NCBI GenBank assembly: GCA_014529385.2
Contig: JABFUD020000382.1
Location: 1-64,000, forward strand
Source: Adiantum capillus-veneris
Lineage: Eukaryota; Streptophyta; Polypodiopsida; Polypodiales; Pteridaceae
DNA: 64,000 nucleotides
Reading direction: 5' to 3'
The stretch's first letter is position 1. Each line of letters opens with the position of its first letter. This document shows, in pieces, positions 1 to 11,945 of this stretch. The position numbers were made by a program, and so were the translations under genes. The notes below the pieces were generated by a model. That model made no database searches. It saw only the letters and a list, made by a program, of their open reading frames with translations, and was not told the origin of the DNA.

Positions 1-801
1 TTCTAAAACTTGCCCATTGTAGTTTAAAGCTTTTCCAAGTGGGGCATAGATTTTGTAGGCCCATAATATCGCATACACGCTCATAATATTATAGCAACAA
101 CAGATTATTTGACAATGGTGGAAGCAAAAGCAACACAGAAAAATGATGCACGGACTACAACACAATTCATATTTGAAAACAGTTTTACCAAATACGGGCT
201 ACCGATTGAGATTGTGAGTGACCGAGGAACCCACTTTGTGAACACTATTATTGAGATTTTGCTCGATGAATTCATGGTGGTTCATCATAAATCGGCCCCC
301 TATCACCTTCAAGCTAACGAAAAAGCAGAGAGTACCAATAAAATCTTATGCATGGTGCTTACCAAAAAAATGAGTGACTCAAGAACTAATTGGGACCTAA
401 AGTTACACTCATTGTTATGGAAACTCTCGATGAATTCATGGTGGTTCGTTGTAAATCGGCCCCTATCACCCCCAAGCTAACAGAAAAGCAGAGAGTACCA
501 ATAAAATCTTATGCATGGTGCTTATCAAAATAGTGAATGGCTCAAGAACTGATTGGACCTAAAGCTACACTCATTGTTATGGGCTTACAAGGTAGCATTT
601 AAAACTTTCATTGGAACCACTCCATTTAATCCTGTGTTTGGAATAAATGCTATTCTTCCCATGGAATTCTTGATTCCCATACTTAAAATTGTAGCACCGT
701 TAGGTTGGACGGGACGCGAACTCTTTGAACGATTAGACATCTTGGAACGACTAGAGAAAGCACAAATGAAGGCAGTATTAGGGATATATTGCCAGAAATG
801 A
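1..801 (+). pseudogene. Ty3/gypsy integrase core, truncated by the window edge
   Basis: This is the DNA-joining enzyme of an LTR retrotransposon, decayed. Reading begins inside the catalytic core: a GIDFVGP-type strand carrying the first catalytic Asp is at about 43-63. The second Asp lies in SDRGTHFVN near 217. The Glu lies in the NEKAEST segment near 320-335. After a tandem duplication, 553-801 resumes with the core's end (LLWAYKVAFKTFIGTTPFNPVFG), typical of Ty3 integrases. The frame is broken at 480 and again near 801 but is easily followed across both breaks. The zinc-binding N-terminus lies outside the window. It runs on into the integrase C-terminal domain at 789-1298. Family assignment is secure; activity is not possible as it stands. 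Confidence 0.85.
262..589 (+). repeat. 164-bp tandem duplication inside the integrase
   Basis: Positions 262-425 and 426-589 are two diverged copies of the same stretch. Both open with ctcgatgaattcatggtggt and both end with cactcattgttatgg. The period is 164 bp, which is not a multiple of three, so the duplication itself breaks the integrase frame. The two copies differ by several substitutions and small indels, so the event is not recent. Confidence 0.85.
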
Positions 802-1298
802 CAAATGAAGGCTTTCCCTCACCAACATATAATAAGCAAGGAGTTTCAAAAAGGGGATTACGTGTTGGTATATACCCTAAAGAAACACTCCAAAAAACTC
901 AAAAAGTGAGGGTAGGGCCTTTTGTGATCCACGATATATCGCAAAGTGGTGCCATCAAATTTGCAACATTGGCAGGTGAGGAGATTCCGAATTCGATAAG
1001 TGGATGCAAGTTAGAAAATTCCCTTCTCCCACTGACACAAACGGAGTTAGAAACAATTTATGCAGCAGCAACTGAGCAAAAGAACCAAGCCCATGCTATC
1101 CAAGCACAGGCCAAGGAGGAAGCCAGACTGAGGATATTGAAGCAAAAGGAACAATCCAACTATAGGGAAACTTGGTCGGAATGCAAAGGTCCCAATCCTC
1201 CTCCAATCACATCAATTCAAATGGAGCCTACATGGATTGGTGGTATGGATGTACGAATTATCCTTCAACTTCCTGATGGTTCACCGAACGAGTACTAG
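789..1298 (+). pseudogene. Ty3/gypsy integrase C-terminal domain with charged extension
   Basis: The SH3-like C-terminal domain of the integrase is recognisable: a GDYVLVYTLKK-like stretch (read in a neighbouring frame near 855-890), then KVRVGPFVIHDISQSGAIKF and an ISGCKL end near 905-1015, matching plant Ty3 integrases. It continues without a stop into a Gln/Lys/Glu-rich helical stretch (about 1040-1160). The last part leads directly into an aspartic-protease strand (MDVRIILQLPDGSP), whose active site follows in the next frame. Integrase end and protease start being in one open frame is unexpected, because protease normally precedes reverse transcriptase and integrase. Either two elements are fused or the domain order is changed. 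Confidence 0.75.
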
Positions 1299-1706
1299 TG
1301 GACACCGGAGCACAAGCCAATGTCATCAGATACTCAACATTCTTGAGAAATGGACACGAAACCTTTAACACCAAACCAAATTGATCTCAAGGCAGCCAAT
1401 CAAGGGACAATGCTCAGCTTGGGTCAAGCCAATTTATCAATCAATGTTGAGGGTCACAACTTCCCTCATCAATTTTATGTAATGGCAGATACCAATATTA
1501 ATGAAGCAATGATTCTTGTAGTACCTTGGATATGCACGTACAAAGCAACACCAAACTGGCAAGATGACACCTTAAAACTCAAATTCCATGACGCATCCTT
1601 CACCACTCCATTGCTGCAAATAGGTCACTTTTGGAAAATTCTGTCTTTTTTAGAAACACCTAAACCTACACGGGCACATTCAACCAAAGAAATAAAAAAG
1701 GTTTAG
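1240..1706 (+). pseudogene. Retropepsin-type aspartic protease, downstream of integrase
   Basis: The active-site motif VLVDTGAQANVI is encoded at about 1292-1327, with the catalytic Asp codon at 1301-1303. After a frameshift near 1378 the fold continues at 1350-1706 with a flap-like region and an end of the ILVVPWICTYKATPNW type, which resembles the ILGMPWL-type end of Ty3 proteases. Such proteases cleave the gag-pol polyprotein in the particle. The frame changes twice, so this is a relic. No reverse transcriptase motif was found after it. Confidence 0.7.
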
Positions 1707-2883
1707 GTCAAGAAGTGTATGATGCAGTCAAATTCAAAGAAAATTTGGATTCCCAAAAGTAGTTGTACTCAAATTCAACCCTCGATAATAAGACCTTCTT
1801 CTTCAAACACAACACCTACTCATTCCAAAAGAACATGAAGCTTCTCATGCCCAATCAGTCACTTCTCATTGGATATCAAATCCAATCCAACCCACCCACA
1901 AGCACCACGCAACAACCATATGGCAATGCAGACCAAAACAACGTCAACCACAAAATGGATCACACTCTCCACTCTTCCCCTCAAAGAAACTCCAATGGAT
2001 TCCAAAAAAAACCAACTAGCTACAGAGGATATTAGGTCAAGATTACCAGTCTTCGCCATCAAAGAACGCGCACATCTTCTAAAATCCTTTTATTCGTGCC
2101 TCGTAGCTTAAAATCAACCTCGCCATTAGCAGTCGTTGAACAAACAGTTCAGAACCAACATCTTGCACAGCATTTTGTTACCCAATGCATCTCTTCAATT
2201 TTCATAATAGGGCTACATTCCACGGCCTTGAATAGACACCTACTTCGCGCCCATGCACCATGCCACACCTTCTCTGAGACGACTCAAAATGGGAAGGGGA
2301 GAGTAACACGGATTAGCAACAAGATGATCTTAACTTTGTACATAATGTCTTCTTGTTTATTGTTTGCCTTTTCATGAGCTCTTTTATGAATTTTTATTTC
2401 TTAACAAGCATATTACTGAGCCATATTGCAAAATTCATGAGAAGTAAGATGCAAGACTGAGAGTATGTATATGAGTGAGCATAATAATTTTGGTAAATTT
2501 CTTGCCAAATAATTATTATTATTATCGGTAATTTTCTTTTAATTTCAAGCTAAAAACTAAAAAAAGCTTTAAAAAATAATGACTTGAGCCAAGTTAGCCG
2601 AAATTGAGTTCTGGAAGCAAACGCCAAATCTACAAAAAAAGGCTTCAGACATGGAAAATATGGAAAGGTTTGGCACTAGTCGGATGTTGGGCCAACCTTT
2701 GACGGATCAAAACTACACATTAGAAGCCATTTGGCGATTGAATGTTCAAATGATGAACTGTTCGAACCGCAAGTGGTATGACAGAAAGATACAAGCAATC
2801 AAGGTAAGTATGCATAAGGCATTCTATTTAGGTCGGGGACACGTAGTCAAAATGGGGCAAAATCAAGCTCATTTGTATTTAGT

Positions 2884-2936
<53 letters not shown>

Positions 2937-4566
2937 TAGGAAACCTAGAGTTCTCTGTCGCATTTTTGCCTGCTGCGACCACAGTATCTCTTACTGCACC
3001 ATACTTGTCAGATATGATCACTAACCCAGCAAGAACACTTGTGTATATGCTCTTACTGCGACCACCATAGTATCTCTTACTGCACCATACTTGTCAGATA
3101 TGATCACTAACCCAGCAAGAACACTTGTGTATATGCTACATTGCACCAAAAACATCAAATCAATAGAACACATCAAATCAAAGGACGAAAATTTACAAAC
3201 TGTCATGATTCATGTTTCCAAACCCCTAATTTTATTAAAAAATGGATAGTAGACTACCCATAAACCCAAGAACACGATGTGCTATTTGGTTCTGCAATTC
3301 ATGCTCCGTACCCTAATGGAAGATTCAAAAAAAAAACTCAGCCTATGCATAGAGGTAGCAAAGAGGAGCATGCAATGAAAATTGGGCACAAAATGGATCA
3401 CCAAATTACCAAGAACCAAGAGATCTAGCAGTTGCACTCTGCAAATGGTCATTTTGGATCTAACTAGTGCTTAACTCCAAAATTCTATGTCAAATGGCTT
3501 AGGGTATGTACCAAAAACTAACCCACCAAGTCTGCTAGCATTTGACCTCAGAACATGGATCATGATCCATGTACCTCCAAGGGAAATTGTGACAGATTTC
3601 AATAGTTGACAATCAATAGCCCTATACATGGGAAATAGAGGGAAAAGGATGTGAGAATAGTACATAAATGTCGATTTTGATCTTCAAAGCAGATGTGTGA
3701 CAAACCAAAGTGCCAAAGAAGAAACATTCAAAGTTTCAAATTTTGTGAAACTGAACTAAAAAATGCTTTCAAAGTCATTGAATTTGCTTGGTCAAATCTC
3801 GAATCTCAAATGGAATAAGAAAGTATTGAAAATTGACAAGCAATTGGGAAGCAAGGTGATCCTCAGACAAAAATCACTAGAAGTCAAGGAAATGTCAGTT
3901 GGTAACCAAGGGTAATGATTGAAAAGGGGTCCAAAAAATAGATATGGTCAAAGTCGTACAAAGCTGATCATAAACTTAGAAATAGAGTAAACTTTGGAAA
4001 AACATGTCCAAACTTGAAAAAATTTCACCAGTGTGCTAGGATGGACTATAGGAACATGTGAGCCAAATGGAATTTCAAAACCCTGCCAAACATCGCGTCC
4101 ATATACCTTTTTCACCCATCCAAGAAGTAACATCACCATTTGGTCCTAGTGGACAATATACAAAGTCTAGTCTTGAAGTATCAAGCCATTTGGATCTAAA
4201 ATCCCAACCAAAGAGCTCAAATTCTCTGAGTCTCACAAATTTTCCAAAATTTGACCTCAAATCTTAATGAATGATAACCCCAAAAAAATTGGATCAAAGC
4301 ATCACCTTGATGTGCCCTACTAGGTGATATCATCAAATCATCAAAATGTGCTCCAACATAGATCACGATCCATGTACATGGAGAGCCAGATTTCATTTGT
4401 GATCTCTTGCCCTAGTGACTATAGTTGTCCTACATGCACTGGTAAAATTTGGTCAAATTTGGAGTAGTTTTGATAAAGTTATGCTCATTTCTCATTTTAT
4501 GGTCAAAGTTTGTGTTTTTCCCTTTTTTCGACAACCTTTTGATCATCTCCTAACTCTAAAAGCAGC
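1707..4566. other. Decayed, mostly non-coding stretch
   Basis: Positions 1707-2110 hold Asn/Thr/Gln-rich scraps that could be remains of the preceding polyprotein, without a recognisable domain. From 2110 to 4566 I see no gene. The stretch is AT-rich and holds a GA microsatellite (2884-2931) and a direct duplication with 86-bp period (about 2971-3138, each copy containing agtatctcttactgcaccat). Short open frames in this interval look like chance. Confidence 0.55.
2884..3138. repeat. GA microsatellite followed by an 86-bp tandem duplication
   Basis: A (GA)n run of about 48 bp occupies 2884-2931. Immediately after it, two near-identical copies of an 86-bp unit follow, the second starting at about 3056, each ending in acacttgtgtatatgct. 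Nothing suggests coding use. Confidence 0.85.
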
Positions 4567-7170
4567 TTGAAATTGGCCACAGGATGCCCCGCAAGAAAGC
4601 CCAGAAGGAATGAGAGGTGCCACCTTATGAGATCACCAACATCTCATCAAATGAGAAGGCTCACATCACTGATCATGCAGGAGCTAGAAGCAATACCAAC
4701 AAATATCTTCATTGAAAAGTTCCAAGCGACTGATGGAACGATAGTCAAGACCACCATATTCCCCAGGAATTGTGGATGGTACACCAAAAATCTAAAGTAC
4801 TAGAAGGGGCCAGATGCTTACATCTGGATAGCTTCTTCCGATTATCACCATGGGAAACAGAATTTTGGAGAGCCCATGAACTGATTAGCTCCATTCAATA
4901 CGATGGGGAAACAACACTAACAGTCAAAGTGAAGATCACTCGGAGATAATTAATGAAGCTCTTCACTTGCAGCAAGGGACCCACAACCTATTGTGCAAAA
5001 CCAAGGCAATAGATATTAGGTTTCCTGAAGCAGAGGGGACACAAGTTGACCTATCAAGATCTGATCTACTCCAAGACGAAGTTGCCTCTGTGGTTGATAT
5101 CCCAACACTTCAAAGTGAAAAAGCCACCCCGATACACTAAATCGATGTTGCATATGGCAGTGGTGATGGCCATGGGGCTGGCAGAAAGAAGGGTGGTCAT
5201 ATGTGCCTTTGGAACCTACATCCTGGAAAATTTAGTAGAAGCAAACATAAAGGAGAGTGATAAAAGCAAAACATACATGAATGTTGGACCAGTGTTAACC
5301 AAAATTGCCTATCAAGAATTAGGTATGATTGATGAACTACCACCCACAGAAACACAATTGGAGTTACTTCATAAATCCAAAAGAGTAGTGAAGCTGGTGG
5401 CAAGACCTTCTACAGCCCTCAAAGACAAAACAAACTGGACAACGCTCAAAAAAACATAAAGCTGATAGTGAAGAGACCGAGTCAAATGTGCCTCCCAACG
5501 ATCAATTCAAATCAAAGGACATGGATAATCCCTCAAAGTATCAATCTTGAGAGGAGGAAGAATATACACTCAAGGAACACGACTAAAGGTGAGGTCGTGA
5601 CAAATCTACCAATACAATACCCATTACACAAACACAGAGATCTATGGAAGAGGCTCAAGTCCAAAGAGAAAAACTCCGTCAACAGAGAAATGAGGAAAAA
5701 ATATACCTTGAAACTGGAGCAAACAATGAAAGAGAGGATGATGAGAACCGACCACTAGAACATCCGAAGGTTGAAGCTCTTGAAAAGATCAAACATCACA
5801 AAAGAAAGGAAGCAGTGGAAAATGTGAATATTGCTAGCGACATGCGGCAACGAATTCAGAACAAGCTCAAATGCAAAGCGGAAGAAAGGGAAAGAGAAGA
5901 GTCCAAGCGCCAACGCGTCGATGATCTTGAATCATCTGATGAATCTACTAAAGTAGAGGAGACAGACAAAATTGATATGGTACGAGGAAATACAAAGGAG
6001 GAGGGTGGCATAGAGCATTTTGAAATTCACACCAAAAATACTCCATCAACAATAGATGCAACTGCACCTCCCCCTACTCAAGAATCAGCTGACCAAACAA
6101 CTGAGAAAGAACAGGGGGAACAGACAACAGATATGCCCAAGCAAACAACAGAGAAAATATGGAGAAAGTTGAAGATCAAGAAATCAAAAGAAGTCCAATT
6201 GCACCTAAAGCACAACATGATAAAGGTAAGATATCACAAGAAATAAACATAAGAGATCTGGACACCAATTGATAAAGTCCTTTGACATTGACGCGCATTT
6301 GGAACAAATCAAGCCACAATTTTAATGTCAAAAATCACTCTACAACCTGTGCGACTTGGAGCTGGAGGATACCAAGTGAGAGGCCACTAAAGCAGTTAAG
6401 GACAATCTGGAACTACAACAAAAGATCGAAGGATTACAAACAATACAAACACAACTCCAGTCGGACCTGCAGAGAGAACAATACTACAAGGAAGTTCAAG
6501 CTTTCAATGAGGTAAATGCAAATTTGATGGTAGAGCACAGAACATAGAGGAAGAGTTAGCCAAAGAAAAGAAAAAGAACGCCAAACTGGGAGAATCATAT
6601 GCAGTCATTAGTAAAGCACTTACACAGCTCTTAGCCATGCAAGAGACACCAACATCGGCAAGTATGTCAGCACAACCATCTTCATTAACACAAGAGCTAA
6701 AGGATCTCAAGGTTGCCCTAGCTTAAGAGAAATATGACCAACAAATCTTGACAACAGGGCATAAAGAAATATAGAAAGCAAAGGATGAGGAGATTGCACA
6801 GCTCCAAGAACAACTGGCCAAGGTAAAGGAGGACCTGGCTGCTCAAAGTGCAGCATATCAAGCGGCATTACAACAGAAAGATCTAGCCATTAAGGCCATG
6901 CAAACCCAGCCAGCTCCTGTAGAAGTCTCTCAAACAATAGACACGATTTTTCGCATATCGAGATGCCCAGTACTAACACAGAAACAACATTACCTGACTT
7001 TAAAGATCCAGCCGATACGCAAGTTTTTAAAACTGCCAGAGAAAAAATTCAATGGCGGATCTCGAAAGTGCATGGTCCTTCACACAAAGAGTATCTGGGA
7101 ATACGAACACAAGGTGTTAGAATCAGCTGCTCTTCTCATGATTACACTTGATGAGGTTGTGAAAATCTAG
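4567..7170 (+). pseudogene. Transposon-type ORF: conserved N-terminal domain plus long coiled coil
   Basis: Pieces in neighbouring plus-strand frames (4567-4803, 5046-5459, 5468-5758, 5644-6246, 6282-6515 and the stretch 6720-7170) read as one decayed protein. The N-terminal half (to about 5400) is a compact region with the segments KPPRYTKSML, MAMGLAERR and YILENLVEANI. The rest is Lys/Glu/Gln-rich helix, strongly coiled-coil-like, for example AQLQEQLAKVKEDLAAQ near 6800. The design is the same as that of 36.2-38.2 kb: a domain of unknown function and then a coiled coil, lying between integrase and a polypurine tract. It could be a Tat/Ogre-type extra ORF or a plant gypsy-type transposon protein. 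No database family was verified. Confidence 0.5.
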
Positions 7171-8315
7171 GGCATGAAATGATTGCTCTTCCACTAGTGA
7201 GACAGGAATCTCTCTTATGGAAAAGGAAAATGCTGCCTACCCTCTCGGGGGGATCACTTAATAATTATGTGACGATCACGTGAGTGCAGCATAAGGGGTT
7301 ATTACATTTTATTTTTTCTCACATTTTCACATACAGAAGGGTACCATAAAATGGAATTTGAATTTTTTTTTACATATTGAATAAAAAAGGATGCATTTTG
7401 TTTGTAAAAACTTCACAAAAAAAGAGATTTATAAATAGTCCTTGAATGCACGTGACATACACAGTTTATACATAGCGATCCTCCCGAGCCTACCCTAGAG
7501 CCCAATCACAAAGGGGATTACAGGAATGTTCATGTAATTGATACACAAGTTCAAACCATCATTGATAACCAGTCTCTATGGGGAAAAAATGGTTTAAAAA
7601 ACACCCGACATATGAAGCATATTACAAAAATTCCCTACAACATCTCAGGATCGACCCAACCTATTGTCCTATTAACAAAAGGCGATCTTGGGATAGTTTC
7701 TATCAATGGCAAAGCAAAAGACCCGCAGTGCTCAACTACCCAGTAATAACAAAACCAGCTAATAATCTCTCCCCCTTAGAGAAATATATGGTTTGCACAC
7801 TCAATGGAGTCATCAATCAAATGAAGGAGATTCCAGATCTCGCATGCCAGATGCTTGTAAAGATTGTCAAATTGCTAGTCACATGCATCACAATGTTTGA
7901 TGGTATTGAAGCAGTTGAGCACCCCTAGCAAGTATTTGTGGAATATGGAAACCGAAGTTCCAAGCAGAAACATAATCATGGGGTTGTATGCATGAGTCAT
8001 GTTTTGCTTTCACACTACATACAAACTTTTGAAAAGGCATTCATGACAGGATTCTTTGAAATTGACTCATCAATATTCCATGACGAAGGAACTACCTGCT
8101 TGGTATAACACCTACCAAATCACTCTAAGCAATAACCCATTCAAGGAGCTAGTAACAAAGATAGAGATCGAAGCAAGGAAAGAGAAGTTCAGACAACTCA
8201 CGCGGACACTAGAAAAAAGAACACTGGACTACTAAAGACTCCAGTCTTATTGGGCCAGCAAGCCCAAGCACACAAAGGCAGATAGATGCAGCTTGCACAA
8301 GGATGTACAATGAAT
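7171..8315 (+). pseudogene. Further decayed element ORF, function unknown
   Basis: One open frame, 7578-7928 (116 codons), contains GKKWFKKHPTYEAYYKN and a hydrophobic, Cys-containing end (LACQMLVKIVKLLVTCITMF). The composition looks like old coding sequence, but I recognise no domain. The flanks (7171-7577 and 7929-8315) contain stops in all frames. Its position just before a polypurine tract suggests it is the 3' end of the same retroelement's internal region. Confidence 0.35.
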
Positions 8316-8749
8316 AGGAAGGGGGGAATGTTTGGAGGATGCAGCGGACGGGTACCTAAAGAGCCGGCTACATGCCACACTTCATTGTACTTTATCTTTT
8401 TTTTCAAGATTCCTTGTAACTAGAAAGTAATGATTCTTGAAGTGTATTAATCTCTAGCCTATTATTCTCTATTTTTTGCTCAAAATCTACAAGCCTTGTA
8501 AAGTGGTCAATGGCTGTGGAAAAGGGTCCCAAGTCTTTGCGTCAAAACTCTTAGTTTCTAAAGTAACATTATCATTATCTGTAAGGAGTTTTTGGACGTC
8601 GACTGTGAGCTGCAACTCTGTTATCATTTGTAATCGATATTTCTCTTTGTCTGATAATCAAAAATTGATTCTAATTAGTGTATGTTTTCTTTGTCTCTTG
8701 CTCTTGAATCTAAGTGTAATCACTCTCAATTTGGTTGTGGTTCGCGACA
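8316..8749 (+). mobile_element. Polypurine tract and probable 3' LTR
   Basis: A purine run, aggaaggggggaa at 8316-8328, is followed directly by TG at 8329, the standard plus-strand primer and LTR start. A matching CA is available at about 8748-8749 (ttcgcgaca), giving an LTR of about 420 bp. No partner LTR is present because the element's 5' end lies left of the window. The tract is convincing; the LTR's right edge is a guess. Confidence 0.45.
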
Positions 8750-9416
8750 GCATGTTTGTGAGATAAATGCGTAGATTTGAGTGCCAAAATGGTTATTTTT
8801 TTATGTTTTGACCTTGGAAGAGTGTTTCTAATTCATAGAGCTATCTTTCTAAATAGTTATGCTATAATTTTTTGCACATTTTTTTGGGATGGATCGTGAT
8901 TTTGGTACTCCTCTGATGACCACAGAACTTGGTAGTATTGTGTCCTATGGTGTTGTAAACCTCGTCCTTAAGTTTCGTTGCATTCCGGGTCTGTTTGGAT
9001 GTTGAAAAGGCGTGATGACCTAGAGCAATGAGACTAGACATAAATAGATTTTCATATTAGAGAGTGATAGATTTTCTAAAGTAGTTGATTGTGTGGTTCT
9101 CTAGGTTCACTTCTTGAGATTAACAACCTCAAAGAGTCTTCGTGTCCCATCCCAAATCGCTTCCTTGAGTATTGACATATGTTAGTGTCAGATAGCTATG
9201 ATGCAGACGTCCGTCACGACGACCCGCTAACACCTGCTTTGCACCCTTTATAGTACCGACTAGCTTTGGTTGCACCAACGTATCACAGGTGTCAACAAAT
9301 CTATCAGTTGCTATACATGTCCTACTTAAAAACCCTTTTTAACTTATATCTACAGTCCATGTAGTGTTAAATATCAGCAAGTATCCATTCTCAGAATAGT
9401 AAGCCACGGATGAAAG

Positions 9417-9420
<4 letters not shown>
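8750..9420. other. No gene seen
   Basis: AT-rich sequence with no extended open frame, no recognisable repeat and no RNA gene that I can support. Confidence 0.5.
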
Positions 9421-9469
<49 letters not shown>

Positions 9470-9476
9470 CGCGCGC
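9421..9476. repeat. (GT)n(GC)n microsatellite
   Basis: About 40 bp of GT repeats pass directly into 16 bp of GC repeats, a compound array able to form Z-DNA. Positions 9477-10148 beyond it hold only short open frames and no recognised feature. Confidence 0.95.
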
Positions 9477-10148
9477 AAGCAATAAATAATTAAAAACTAC
9501 ACCATTCAAGTCTGTATACATGTATACATTATGAGTAAAAAAAGATGATGCTTTTATTCAGAAGATTACTATTGTACAAGAATATAAGTATGAAAATATA
9601 TTATGTTTTCCCCTTTCAAGTAATCCAAAACCATGTTACAATCTCGACAAGGTACCATGCAAGCTTCAATCATGTTACGTGTATCCATCATAAACAAAGA
9701 GCACTAGGATTAGTTTATGGAGTGCAGGTGTCAAAAGATCAAAGCACATGTTATAGATGTCCGCATAGAGAGGTTTGAGGATATTAGGGACCTGATTGAC
9801 CATAGTTGGAAAGAGAATGGCAGTGTAGGGGCCAAGGAGAATTTCTTCTATCCTTAGGCTGTGAGGGTTCCATGCTGTTGCTTTTAAATAGTATATGGTT
9901 GGTAGGTCCATGGTTGAGGGGTAGGCGGTTTCTACATTTGTAGTGGGGTGATGGGATTAAAAGAAGTGGGTTATTGCCTCCATGCAAGGTAGTGGAGTGG
10001 TTCACACATGTGATATTGTCATCAAGTATCTTTGATATCCAAAATCCATTTATTCCCATGATGCACCGCCCTTATTGGGTTTAAACCAAGATTTGTAAAA
10101 GTTGTCTTGTAAGTATCAAAGCTAGTGGTCCCACAAGAAGCTCACTTT

Positions 10149-10205
<57 letters not shown>

Positions 10206-10210
10206 CGCAC

Positions 10211-10254
<44 letters not shown>

Positions 10255-11129
10255 ATGCATAAGTGCATATAAGATTTTCAAAAAATAATGCATAGGTGAC
10301 CATGCATAAGACGGTTATTTCAAAAAAATAGTTGATAACTATGCATCGCATGACCAAGTGTTTCTTTACAATTGAGCATTTTTGCACGCACAAGGGGCCA
10401 TGCCATGGGAGCAACTTCTATGATGGGAAAGAGGGTAACACCCATTGAATGTAGCCTCTAATCCTCTAGTACTAGGGATTTAATAATCATGTGATCTCAT
10501 GAATTTTTTTGTGATTACGATGTATTATTATCATATTCACATAATTACACTTTACGTGGTCACATTTAAGTCGATGAATGGTCATTGGATAACCCATCGA
10601 AAGCACACCAAGTTATTATTTTTTCGTGGCAAGTCTATTTGGATATGGCAAAAAATCGGCTAATGGGCCTGCCAAGATATAAAAAACCCGAGGGGACTAC
10701 CAATTTGGGTGGTTTTTTGTAGGTAAATAGAAAGGTGGTGTGAACTTTTAATGTGATCACGTGTTTTAAAAAGTGATCACTCAATATTATTAACATGTTC
10801 TCGTGTTTGTGATCACCTTAATAAAATCCGTGCCCTCTCCTTGGGGTCGCATCACTAAAGCTCAACCAACTGTGTGTGTGTGTGTGTGTGTGTGAGAGTG
10901 AGAGAGAGAGAGAGAGAGAGACCATGCATAAGACACTTAGTGCATATAAGACAAATTAGTGCATGGGTGACCATGCATACGACAATTATCTCAAAAAATA
11001 TATCGCAAAGGCTCAACCAACTAAGTTACTCTCTTTAAGTAAATTAATGATTTCTGCTTTGAAAAAGAAAAACATACTCATTGGTATCTTTTGTAGGCTA
11101 TCCAAGGTTTGAAACTTCTAAAGGTGTGG

Positions 11130-11159
<30 letters not shown>
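10149..11159. repeat. Family of (GT)n(GA)n arrays with a shared flanking unit
   Basis: Three compound arrays lie at 10149-10251 (GT, then GC, then GA), 10871-10920 (GT then GA) and about 11127-11159 (GT then GA). The first two are followed by the same unit beginning gaccatgcataag and containing a second gaccatgcata copy (10252-10335 and 10920-11000). The phrase ctcaaccaact precedes the second array and recurs after its unit near 11014. The arrays therefore moved or duplicated with unique flanks, and did not arise independently. Confidence 0.75.
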
Positions 11160-11160
<1 letters not shown>

Positions 11161-11860
11161 TCCTAGTGTCTCCAGCCATGATGAAAGCCCAAATCTAAGG
11201 AAAAGAAAAGAAAAATGTTTTCAACTTGTACATCAGCAATACCCTTTCATGATGCTAAAATTACAAACTAGCAACTTTTCTCAATCTCTCCTTCCTTTGG
11301 TGGATGCCTTGGGGATGTAGGTAGGCCACCTCTACTCTGACAAAAGGAAGGACCCAAGTGTTGCACACTCATATATGTTGGTGGTCAAATCATGTCCAAA
11401 ATAGATTCTATTTCTCATGTTTTCTTTCTTGTCTCCTCTTCCTGGCTTGCAACAAAAAACCTAAATATACAGCCCATGTAATCATGGCCTTCATAATGTT
11501 CTTTCTTATTGCTCATCATGCTCAGATGATGCTTTAAATTAGCACCATCATGATTTGCCTTATTCTATGCATACTTTTCAAATGAGCTATTTTTGCATGT
11601 GCAAATTGGCCTTCTCATTGGGAAGTGTAGCCAATCCTTGCAATTGTGTGACGTCATTTGGTGTCGCTGACGCCAACACCGACGTATTGACATTGCAACC
11701 GAATCTTGGCTACAATCTGTTTATATGAAGGCCATCAAGCTCATCATAATGCTACTAAATGCCATCCAATCTGTGTCTTTAAGGTACCTTGGCCGCACCA
11801 TAGCATTATTTTCGCCATATTAAGTTTGATCATTAGATCAGCCATGCCATCTTGAAATTG
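11160..11860. other. No gene seen
   Basis: No convincing open frame, repeat or RNA was recognised. A short plus-strand frame to 11320 covers the GA repeat and looks spurious. Confidence 0.5.
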
Positions 11861-11861
11861 G

Positions 11862-11945
11862 TGGTGGGCTAACTGGTTATTGTGCATGTGAGTTAGCCGA
11901 GGGAAGTTCCGAGTTCAATCCCCATCAAAACCCCCAGCCTAGAAA
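11862..11945 (+). mobile_element. tRNA-derived SINE head (candidate)
   Basis: An A-box-like sequence (gtgggctaactggtta) is followed about 40 bp later by a B-box-like sequence (gagttcaatcccc), the internal RNA polymerase III promoter layout of tRNA-derived SINEs. It does not fold as a full tRNA by eye, and neither a 3' tail nor target duplications were identified. Confidence 0.35.

Noticed and set aside
11862-11945. A genuine tRNA gene
   Set aside because: A- and B-box-like motifs are present, but I could not pair an acceptor stem or an anticodon arm by eye, so only a SINE candidate is reported.
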